This document shows, piece after piece, positions 6,513 through 11,458 of a DNA stretch of 11,458 bases. Below the pieces are notes generated by a model. The model was not told the DNA's origin, searched no databases, and worked only from the letters and a program-made list of their open reading frames with translations. Within the stretch, counting starts at the first letter, position 1. Every line of letters starts with the position of its first letter. The stretch comes from Nitriliruptorales bacterium (GTDB lineage Bacteria > Actinomycetota > Nitriliruptoria > Nitriliruptorales > Nitriliruptoraceae): contig JAURQY010000070.1 of NCBI GenBank assembly GCA_030835875.1, positions 1 through 11,458 of the forward strand, read 5' to 3'. A program made the position numbers and the translations under genes.

Positions 6513-6815
6513 TCAGCGACGCCGACGGCGCGCCATGCGGCGCTGACGCTCGGCATCCTCGAGGGAGTCCCACGACGGGGGCGGCGCCATCGTGCGACCG
6601 ACCGGCGACCCCGCCGGAGCCGGACGGGTGACCGTCACCGAGGCGACGGCCCGTCGGTTGCCCGAGCTCTCCGCAGGTTCGAACTCGACCTCGTCACCGG
6701 CACCGAGCGACCCCGCGGACGCCGTCGCGGGGACGTAGTACTCGTCCCCGTCCTCAGCGACGAGGAAACCGAAGCGACGCTTCGCGTCGAACATCCTGAT
6801 GCGGCCGGTGGGCAT
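6513..6815 (-). CDS. Divergent cold-shock-domain protein with basic tail
   Basis: This is a 100-aa protein with an N-terminal OB-fold cold-shock domain (about 1-62), probably binding single-stranded RNA or DNA. The start MPTGRIRMFDAKRRFGFLV matches the actinobacterial Csp pattern M-P-T-G-x-V-x-x-(F/W)-(F/Y)-D. RNP1 is changed to R-R-F-G-F-L (13-18) and RNP2 to Y-Y-V-P-A (26-30), so the usual V-F-V-H histidine is absent. Phe17 and Tyr27 can still stack on bases. Residues 63-100 are an added Pro-rich linker, an acidic S-L-E-D-A-E segment and an R-rich end (M-A-R-R-R-R-R). The ATG at 6815 has AAGGA 9 bases upstream. The gene heads a likely three-gene unit with clpS and the DUF2017 gene. Altered nucleic-acid preference is inference from the RNP changes. 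Confidence 0.82.
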   Translation of the reverse strand: MPTGRIRMFDAKRRFGFLVAEDGDEYYVPATASAGSLGAGDEVEFEPAESSGNRRAVASVTVTRPAPAGSPVGRTMAPPPSWDSLEDAERQRRMARRRRR

Positions 6816-6921
6816 GGTGCGTCGTCCTTCATCGCTCGGGAACGGTGCCGTGCACCGCGTGCGGGGACCATCGCCGCGCGGAGCGAGCGAGGAGCCGATG
6901 GCGGGAGTCTAGCGACCCCCC
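6816..6921. other. Intergenic region upstream of the cold-shock/clpS unit
   Basis: These 106 bases separate the five-gene run from the cold-shock gene. They may carry the terminator of the first and the promoter of the second. A weak 6-bp hairpin (CGGTGC-cgt-GCACCG) lies at 6843-6857. On the minus strand a TAGACT at about 6907-6912 fits a -10 hexamer, but the expected -35 position is poor. If it is real, the cold-shock mRNA would have a leader of about 85-90 bases. Confidence 0.3.
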
Positions 6922-7203
6922 TCAGGACTGTGCAGCCACGAAGGCCCGCAGGACATCCTGGACGTCCTCCTGTGCGCCGTCACCGAGCGCCTCCAGCGGG
7001 CTGCGCCCGACGAGGCGCCGCTGCCCCGTCGTCAGCCACTCCGCGCAGGCCTCCGGATCGACCCATCCCTGCAGGATGCGGAGCGCATCGAGCGCTCCGA
7101 GGAGCGCGTCCGATCCGCCACCGTCGAGCAGGCGGTCGACCGCCTCGTCGCCGACGAGATCGCGCAGCTCCGCCTCATCGTCGAGGGGCTCGTCGCGATA
7201 CAT
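6922..7203 (-). CDS. Small protein resembling the MbcA/ParS/Xre antitoxin toxin-binding domain (DUF2384-like)
   Basis: This is a 93-aa protein. The C-terminal half has the pattern A-L-R-I-L-x-G-W-x-D-P-E-A-C-A-E-W-L-T-T, then L-V-G-R-S-P-L-E-A-L and a final helix E-D-V-Q-D-V-L-R-A-F. This follows the DUF2384 layout (a W-L segment, then G-R-(T/S)-P-L-E-x-L, then a closing amphipathic helix). In known antitoxins that domain binds and blocks a RES-domain toxin. No RES toxin is seen next to it, and the N-terminal 45 residues are too short and acidic for a clear DNA-binding helix-turn-helix. It may be an orphan antitoxin or a household relative with another job. The ATG at 7203 lies one base after the stop of the coiled-coil gene (TGA-G-ATG), so it is probably translated by coupling. 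The family assignment is by pattern only. Confidence 0.6.
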   Translation of the reverse strand: MYRDEPLDDEAELRDLVGDEAVDRLLDGGGSDALLGALDALRILQGWVDPEACAEWLTTGQRRLVGRSPLEALGDGAQEDVQDVLRAFVAAQS

Positions 7204-7204
7204 C

Positions 7205-7534
7205 TCAGGCCCCGCCCAGGACGTCGTGGTGCCGCTCGCACTCGCGGACGAACGACTCCGCTGCTTCGATCCGGTCCGGCAGTCGCATGCGCTCGTCCTC
7301 GAGGAGCGCGAGACGCCGGCTCCGCACGTCAGCGAGCTCCGTGTCCGAGGTCCGCAGCGCACGTCGCATCCGCGGTGGCACCCCATCCCGCAGCGCGGCC
7401 TCCTCACGCTCGGCCCGTCGGAGGCGTCTGACCTCGTCGTCAAGATGCTCCGCATAGCGCTGCAGCGCCGACAGTTCGTCGCGCGCTCGGAGCAGCGCGA
7501 AGTAGGCGGCCTCACGCTCCGATCGCTCAGCCAC
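7205..7534 (-). CDS. Small coiled-coil protein of unknown function
   Basis: This is a 109-aa protein that I do not recognise. It is charged and helical. One long helix (about 1-55), with heptad-like leucines in L-L-R-A-R-D-E-L-S-A-L-Q and H-L-D-D-E-V-R-R-L-R, is broken by G-V-P-P. A second helix with L-A-L-L-E-D-E-R follows. This shape fits a helical hairpin or coiled-coil dimer. There is one cysteine and no signal peptide. The frame is open further upstream, but the GTG at 7534 has GGAG 7 bases before it and overlaps the nuclease stop by 8 bases. It sits between the nuclease gene and the DUF2384-like gene with no free space, so it is likely made together with them and may be a partner subunit. 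That role is inference. Confidence 0.7.
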   Translation of the reverse strand: MAERSEREAAYFALLRARDELSALQRYAEHLDDEVRRLRRAEREEAALRDGVPPRMRRALRTSDTELADVRSRRLALLEDERMRLPDRIEAAESFVRECERHHDVLGGA

Positions 7535-8516
7535 CGTCCATCTCCCCGCGGAGGCGGTCGACTGCGACCTCGAGCTGCTGCAGCCGTCGTGCGTCGCGGA
7601 CGACGGCGCGGCGCAGCGCATCCCGCTCGACGACCGCTCTGCCGAGGACCGCATCCGCGGCGTCCGTCATCGGACCCTCCACCCATGCCGGACAGATGGC
7701 CCGGAAGTCGCACCAGTCGCACAGCCGGTGCGGCGTCGGCGCGTCCTCGCCGGCCACGATGCGTGCGGCGACCGCAGTCAGGCGCGGACCGACCATGTCG
7801 AGGTCGAGCTCCGCGGTCGGGACCCGTACGAGCGTCCCGGGGACGACGAAGTCGAGCCCGACGGTCTCCGGGAGCCGGCCATAGAGCTCGCGCGTCGCGA
7901 GTGCGTAGATGGCGAGCTGCAGCGAGTCCTGCACCTGGGAGCGCGTGCGCGCCTTGCGGTTCGTCTTGTAGTCGACGACGTGCAGCGTCCCGTCGTCATC
8001 AGCGTCGACACGGTCGATCGCGCCGACCACGACGATGTCGTCCCCGAACGGGAGTTCGAACCATGCCTCCGTCGCGACGGGGCTGCGCAGCCCCTCGCTC
8101 GCGACCCGCGCGTGGTACCGGGTGATGACGTCGCGCGCGTGCGCGTAGGCGGTGAGCTGCTCCTCGCGATCGACCTCCGCGTAGCCGTCCGTCTCCCACG
8201 CGTCGTAGAGGGCCTGCAGTGTCTCCTCGATGCTCGGGAGGACCGGATGCTTGCGGTCGTGGAGCCATTCGAGCGTCGTGTGGATCGACGTCCCGAAGGA
8301 GAGCTGCGGTGCGGGTGCCTGAGGCAGCCCGTCGACGTACTGGTAGCGGAAGCGTCGAGGACAGCGTTCGAACGTGTCGACCCTGGTGAACGAGAGCCGG
8401 AGCCGTCCCGCGTCGTCACGCAGCGGGTCCTTGCGCACCCCGCCACCGAGCACCTCGAGGACCGCCGCGTCGACCTCGTCGTCACTCGGAAGGCCGTGCT
8501 CGTCCGGGTCACCCAC
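7527..8516 (-). CDS. RecB-family PD-(D/E)XK nuclease with predicted Fe-S cluster
   Basis: This is a stand-alone nuclease of the PDDEXK_1 group (RecB/AddB/Cas4-like), 329 aa from the GTG at 8516. In order: L-S-F-T-R-V-D-T-F-E-R-C-P-R-R-F (Cys52), G-T-S-I-H (His79), G-A-I-D-R-V-D (Asp168), V-V-D-Y-K-T (Asp182, Lys184), and the QxxxY motif Q-L-A-I-Y (200-204). Near the C-terminus is C-D-W-C-D-F-R-A-I-C (Cys266, 269, 275). One early cysteine plus three late ones is the arrangement that holds a 4Fe-4S cluster in AddB and Cas4. There is no helicase domain. The start overlaps the end of the phosphatase gene by 8 bases and has no ribosome site of its own, so coupling is likely; an ATG at 8606 is possible but would overlap by 98 bases. 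Similar short RecB-like proteins occur in many actinobacteria; their role in repair or recombination is not settled. Confidence 0.88.
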   Translation of the reverse strand: MGDPDEHGLPSDDEVDAAVLEVLGGGVRKDPLRDDAGRLRLSFTRVDTFERCPRRFRYQYVDGLPQAPAPQLSFGTSIHTTLEWLHDRKHPVLPSIEETLQALYDAWETDGYAEVDREEQLTAYAHARDVITRYHARVASEGLRSPVATEAWFELPFGDDIVVVGAIDRVDADDDGTLHVVDYKTNRKARTRSQVQDSLQLAIYALATRELYGRLPETVGLDFVVPGTLVRVPTAELDLDMVGPRLTAVAARIVAGEDAPTPHRLCDWCDFRAICPAWVEGPMTDAADAVLGRAVVERDALRRAVVRDARRLQQLEVAVDRLRGEMDGG

Positions 8517-9297
8517 GACGATGCGCCGCGATGAGGGCGAGAAGCTCGTCGTGGAGAGCGCCGTTCGTCGCGGCGGCACTCCCCCCGTCCGAGCGGTCGA
8601 GACCATCGAGGTCGGTCACACGGCCCCCCGCAGCCTCCACGACCGCGCGCACGGCGGCGAGGTCCCAGGCGTTGAGCCGGGCCTCGAGCACGGCGTCGGT
8701 GCTCCCCGCGGCGAGGAGGCAGTACGCCCAGAAGTCGCCGTAGCCGCGCTGGCGTCGGGTCCCGTGCGCGAGTGCTGCGAGCAGTCCCGGCGTGCGGTCC
8801 TCGATGTCGTGGAAGCCCCCTACCGAGACCTCCGCGTCCACCAAGCGGTCGACGTCGCTGACCTGCACAGGCCTCCCGTCCTGACGTGCACCCTGACCGA
8901 CGACACCGTCCCATCGGCTCCCGAGCGCGGGCGCGGAGACGACACCGACGAGGTCACGCCCGTCCACCGAGCATGCGATGAGGGTCGCGAAGATCGGGTT
9001 GCCGGCCACGAAGTTCGTGGTGCCGTCGATGGGGTCGATGGTCCAGACCGGGACACCCTGCCGACGCGACACGTCCGCATCACCCCAGCCGTCCTCCTCA
9101 CCGAGGACGAGATGATCGGGGAAGGCGGCGAGGATCCGTTCCCGGAGCGCAGCCTCGACCGCGACGTCCACTGCGGTGACCTCGGACCCGTCGGCCTTGC
9201 GGCGCACATCCACCACACGGCCGAACGCCGACGACGTCAGGCCGTCGGCGACGTCCGCGAGCTCGAGAGCGAGTCCGAGGACGTCCTCCGTCCTCAC
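8509..9297 (-). CDS. Inositol-monophosphatase-family phosphatase, probably histidinol-phosphatase (HisN-like)
   Basis: This is a Mg-dependent, lithium-sensitive-type phosphatase, 262 aa from the GTG at 9297. Metal-site motifs are complete: Glu67-Glu68 in L-G-E-E-D-G, the D-P-I-D-G-T-T-N-F block (Asp88, Asp91, Thr93), and Asp212 in A-W-D-L-A-A. The segments V-V-S-A-P-A-L-G, R-G-Y-G-D-F-W-A-Y and A-T-N-G-A-L-H are close to actinobacterial HisN enzymes, which remove phosphate from L-histidinol phosphate. An inositol-1-phosphate or 3'-phosphoadenosine phosphate substrate cannot be excluded. No other his gene is in the window. The GTG overlaps the stop of the upstream K/A-rich gene as GTGA, with a GGAG 8 bases before it. 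The frame is open 27 codons further upstream, but that part reads as shadow of the neighbour. Confidence 0.88.
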   Translation of the reverse strand: MRTEDVLGLALELADVADGLTSSAFGRVVDVRRKADGSEVTAVDVAVEAALRERILAAFPDHLVLGEEDGWGDADVSRRQGVPVWTIDPIDGTTNFVAGNPIFATLIACSVDGRDLVGVVSAPALGSRWDGVVGQGARQDGRPVQVSDVDRLVDAEVSVGGFHDIEDRTPGLLAALAHGTRRQRGYGDFWAYCLLAAGSTDAVLEARLNAWDLAAVRAVVEAAGGRVTDLDGLDRSDGGSAAATNGALHDELLALIAAHRRG

Positions 9298-9968
9298 TCC
9301 TCGATCTCCACGTCCTCGAACCGGAGGATGATGTCGTTCGGCTGGATGGTGAGGATCACGTCGTCCCGACGGACCCACAGCGGGATGCTCTGCCCCTGCC
9401 CTGCGTGCCCCATGAGACAGATGCGGACCTTGCCCTCACTGTCGATACCGACGATCTGTCGCGAGTAGCTCAGGAGCTGCATGAACGTCGCGCTCCCGCC
9501 ACGGCGTCGGCTGAAGTCGGTCGCCCACTTCGCCTCGGACTTTCCGTAGTTGGCGATGACCTGTCCCGGACGCAGCTTGCTGATCCCGGCGAGGGTCCGC
9601 ACCACTCGGAGCGGCTTATCGCCGGCCGCGTTCTTGCCGATGCGGATCGCTGCCGTCGGCTTCGCGAGCCCGCCGGGGAGGTCGTCGAGCTCGAAGTTCC
9701 CGGCGGCCTGCGCGGCCTTCTGCCGCTCGACCGGGATCTGGACCTCGACGTTCGGGACGTCCTTGCGCGGCGTCGCCTTCTTCGTCGCGGCGGCCTTCTT
9801 GGCGGGAGCCTTCTTCGCAGCGACCTTCTTCGCAGCAGGCTTCTTCGCGGCGGTCCTCTTGGCCGGTGCCTTCTTCGCAGCGGGCTTCTTCGTGGCAGTC
9901 GTCTTCTTCGCCGGTGCCTTCTTCGCGGCAGCCTTCTTGTTCGCCGGTGCCTTCTTCGCGGTGGCCAC
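9294..9968 (-). CDS. Protein with N-terminal lysine/alanine-rich histone H1-like arm and unrecognised C-terminal domain
   Basis: This is a 224-aa protein that I cannot assign to a family. Residues 4-69 are almost only Lys, Ala, Pro and Thr, with a K-K pair every 5-6 residues (eleven pairs plus K-R and R-K). This is the composition of histone H1 tails and of the HupB C-terminal arm, so non-specific DNA or RNA binding is likely. Residues 70-224 look globular: a short E-V-Q-I-P-V strand and a D-L-P-G-G turn come first. Next is a mixed region containing L-R-P-G-Q-V-I-A-N-Y-G-K and F-S-R-R-R-G-G. The end is a beta-rich series (I-V-G-I-D, V-R-I-C-L-M-G, V-I-L-T-I, I-I-L-R-F). One cysteine is present. 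The GTG at 9968 is chosen because AGGGA lies 5 bases upstream; the open frame beyond runs through the tRNA gene. It heads the five-gene run. Nucleoid or RNA association is inference. Confidence 0.8.
   Translation of the reverse strand: MATAKKAPANKKAAAKKAPAKKTTATKKPAAKKAPAKRTAAKKPAAKKVAAKKAPAKKAAATKKATPRKDVPNVEVQIPVERQKAAQAAGNFELDDLPGGLAKPTAAIRIGKNAAGDKPLRVVRTLAGISKLRPGQVIANYGKSEAKWATDFSRRRGGSATFMQLLSYSRQIVGIDSEGKVRICLMGHAGQGQSIPLWVRRDDVILTIQPNDIILRFEDVEIEE
9762..9956 (-). repeat. Degenerate tandem repeat encoding K-K-x-x-x units
   Basis: About a dozen imperfect 15-18 base units (for example GCCTTCTTCGC on the plus strand, repeated) encode the lysine-pair arm of the gene above. Codons are nearly all AAG for Lys and mixed for Ala. 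Such stretches tend to change length by slippage or recombination, so copy number may differ between strains. No frame break is visible here. Confidence 0.8.
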
Positions 9969-10039
9969 AGCTGTCCCTTCGTCAGGTTCCGCATCCCACG
10001 TGATCAGGTCGAGGACCCGGATGCGGCGGTTCGTTCCGG
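9969..10039. other. Spacer between tRNA-Glu and the K/A-rich gene
   Basis: These 71 bases contain the ribosome site of the K/A-rich gene (AGGGA, ending 5 bases before its GTG). No hairpin with a T-run and no clear promoter is visible. The mRNA may therefore start within this short space or read through from the tRNA. Confidence 0.35.
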
Positions 10040-10112
10040 TACCCCCGACCGGATTCGAACCGGCGTCACCACCTTGAAAGGGTGGGATCCTAGGCCGCTG
10101 GACGACGGGGGC
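10040..10112 (-). tRNA. tRNA-Glu (anticodon UUC)
   Basis: This 73-base sequence folds as a full cloverleaf. The acceptor 5' strand is GCCCCCG and the 3' strand CGGGGGT with discriminator A (G1-U72 wobble). The anticodon stem is CCACC/GGTGG with loop CTTTCAA, which places the anticodon TTC at 10078-10076. The T arm holds GGTTCGAATCC. The 3' CCA is not encoded: the bases after the discriminator are CCG. The gene lies 32 bases after the lnt stop on the same strand. U34 of this isoacceptor normally reads both GAA and GAG. Confidence 0.97.
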
Positions 10113-10144
10113 GGGTTCGTCGGCGGCGCCGACCACCGGCGAGG

Positions 10145-11458
10145 CTACCGACGCGCCTCACGCCTGCGCCGCACGGACGACGTGACCGGAAGCAGGACGA
10201 GCGTGGCGCCGCCGGCCGTCCCGACGAGGTCGCCGAGCGCCAGGAACGGGGTCCGCCCAGCCGCGAGGGGGATGTCGCGCCGGATGGCCGACTGCTCGAA
10301 GAGGTCCGTCGCGTTGTACATGCGGCCGTCGGGATCGATGAACGCGGAGGAGCCCGACAGTGCGGCGTGCACGACCCACCGACCCGTCTCGATGGCGATC
10401 ATGCGGCTCTGCGCAAGGTGCTGCGCCGGTTCCGCGCTCCTGCGGAAGGACGCGTCGTTCGTGATGGAGAGCACGAGCCCCGCGTCCGTCGCGCCCGCGA
10501 GGATGTTGGTCCGCGCGAGGTCGCTGAAGAGCGTCTCGAAGCAGACGAGCACTGCGACGTCGACGCCGGGTCGGAGCTCGAAGGTCTGCGGGCCCGGACC
10601 CGCGATCGCGTCACGCGGGACCTGGTCGAGCGCGGGGATCCAGTCGAGCCAGCGACGTCCCGGGACGTACTCGCCGAAAGGGACCGGCCGTCGTTTGATG
10701 TAGAGGTCCTGCACGTCGCTCGTCCCGTCCGGGCCGAGCAGCCACGCGCCGACGATGCGCTCCCGTGCCGGATCGTCGGGACCATCGAGGCTGACGCCGG
10801 TGATGAGCGCGCCGGCGGCGGCCGCGGCCTCGCTCGCGAGCGAGCCCAGGTCGGACCATGCCGGACGTGACGGATCGCGATCGACGCCGGACTCGGGCCA
10901 GACGACGAGGTCGGGTGCGCGGCCGTCCTCGACCGCGGCGAGCGTCTGACGATGCAGGTTGCGGGTGATGGTCCGCGGCGCCTCGGGATCAGGCTCGACC
11001 CAGTGCTCGATGTCGTTCCCCTGCACGGCGAGCACGTCGAGCGTCCCCTGCGTCGCGGGCGCACCGACCGTGACGAGCGTGACGGCGAGCGCGAGACCCA
11101 CGGCCTGCACGAGGGGGGCGCGTGGCGGGTCCTCGCGGTCACCCAGGCGCATCCCGAGCAGCCCGTCGACGAGCGCGAGTGAGAGCGCGACGACGACGAA
11201 CGTGACGCCGTTCGCTCCGAGGACGCGTCCGAGCGGCACGAACCATGCGACGTCGACCTGGCTGTGTGCGAGCGCCCCCCAGCTGAACCCGCTGAGCGGG
11301 ACGAGACCACGGAGCACGTCCATGCCGACCCAGGCGCCCGCCGCGAACACCGGCATGATCGGCCGATGGAGGTGCGGTGCGACCACGAGCATCCAGAGGA
11401 CGAGCCATCCCGCCTGGACCAGGACGAGCAGCGACCAGCCGACGACCCCCGCCGGTGC
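10145..11458 (-). CDS. lnt: Apolipoprotein N-acyltransferase (5' end outside the window)
   Basis: Lnt adds the third acyl chain to the N-terminal cysteine of lipoproteins, at the outer face of the cytoplasmic membrane. The visible 437 residues start inside a membrane segment. The W-V-G-M-D-V-L-R-G and G-F-S-W-G-A-L-A-H-S-Q segments, then further helices, match the membrane part. The nitrilase-type domain follows with all three catalytic positions: Glu in V-V-W-P-E-S, Lys in Y-I-K-R-R-P-V-P-F-G-E-Y-V-P, and Cys in V-L-V-C-F-E-T. Counted from the internal Met at 11392 these are 167, 233 and 284. The second conserved Glu (F-G-E-Y-V-P, 241) is also present. The frame is open from the right edge, so the Met at 11392 is not the true start. 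The C-terminus ends with a last membrane helix and a basic tail. The BMP lipoprotein in this window is a possible substrate. Confidence 0.95.
   Translation of the reverse strand, partial: APAGVVGWSLLVLVQAGWLVLWMLVVAPHLHRPIMPVFAAGAWVGMDVLRGLVPLSGFSWGALAHSQVDVAWFVPLGRVLGANGVTFVVVALSLALVDGLLGMRLGDREDPPRAPLVQAVGLALAVTLVTVGAPATQGTLDVLAVQGNDIEHWVEPDPEAPRTITRNLHRQTLAAVEDGRAPDLVVWPESGVDRDPSRPAWSDLGSLASEAAAAAGALITGVSLDGPDDPARERIVGAWLLGPDGTSDVQDLYIKRRPVPFGEYVPGRRWLDWIPALDQVPRDAIAGPGPQTFELRPGVDVAVLVCFETLFSDLARTNILAGATDAGLVLSITNDASFRRSAEPAQHLAQSRMIAIETGRWVVHAALSGSSAFIDPDGRMYNATDLFEQSAIRRDIPLAAGRTPFLALGDLVGTAGGATLVLLPVTSSVRRRREARR

Noticed and set aside
6499..6573. Longer ClpS start at the ATG at 6573
   Set aside because: It would overlap the cold-shock gene by 61 bases and add low-complexity residues. 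GAGG touches the ATG, too close to act as a ribosome site. It is kept as an alternative only.
7204..7722. 266-residue frame extending the DUF2384-like gene upstream
   Set aside because: The extra part is R/S/P-rich and lies out of frame over the coiled-coil and nuclease genes. The ATG at 7203 directly follows the upstream stop.
9762..9956. CRISPR-like or satellite repeat
   Set aside because: The repeated CTTCTT units are the codons of a Lys-pair protein arm and have no spacers or constant repeat unit.
9969..10136. N-terminal extension of the K/A-rich protein
   Set aside because: It would translate through the tRNA-Glu gene; the GTG at 9968 has its own ribosome site.

Overview
The window is high-GC DNA, about 70% by eye, from an actinobacterium. 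The evidence for this is the pair clpS-DUF2017, which is adjacent in mycobacteria and relatives, the W-D-D-P form of ClpS, frequent GTG starts, and gene ends that overlap by a few bases. I cannot name the genus. A plain MurJ of about 560 residues and the presence of an aat gene hint at a lineage away from Mycobacterium and Streptomyces, but that is inference. No insertion sequence, CRISPR array or phage gene is visible. The content looks chromosomal.

Reading right to left, since almost everything is on the minus strand: an apolipoprotein N-acyltransferase gene (lnt, 5' end outside the window) is followed by a tRNA-Glu(UUC) gene. Next comes a five-gene run with essentially no intergenic space (9968 down to 6922). 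It encodes a protein with a lysine/alanine histone-H1-like arm and an unrecognised C-terminal domain, a HisN-like inositol-monophosphatase-family phosphatase, a RecB/Cas4-like PD-(D/E)XK nuclease with four cysteines placed for an Fe-S cluster, a small coiled-coil protein, and a short protein resembling the toxin-binding domain of MbcA/ParS/Xre antitoxins (DUF2384). This run is the best candidate here for an undescribed functional unit.

Then come a divergent cold-shock-domain protein, clpS and a DUF2017 gene (6815 to 5651). The DUF2017 gene converges with murJ, the only plus-strand gene, and their ends overlap by 35 bp. Divergent from murJ is aat (leucyl/phenylalanyl-tRNA-protein transferase). 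Aat adds primary destabilising residues to proteins and ClpS delivers such N-degron proteins to ClpAP/ClpCP, so both ends of the Leu/N-degron route lie within about 3.6 kb.

aat overlaps ahcY (S-adenosylhomocysteine hydrolase) by 11 bp. ahcY is followed by a BMP-family lipoprotein and, after a strong hairpin, the start of its ABC ATPase, cut by the left window edge. BMP/PnrA-type systems import nucleosides and AhcY releases adenosine, so a purine link is plausible but unproven. Non-coding signals worth attention are the 13-bp hairpin between the lipoprotein and ATPase genes, two mutually exclusive hairpins just upstream of ahcY, and a 19-bp palindrome inside the 3' part of aat.
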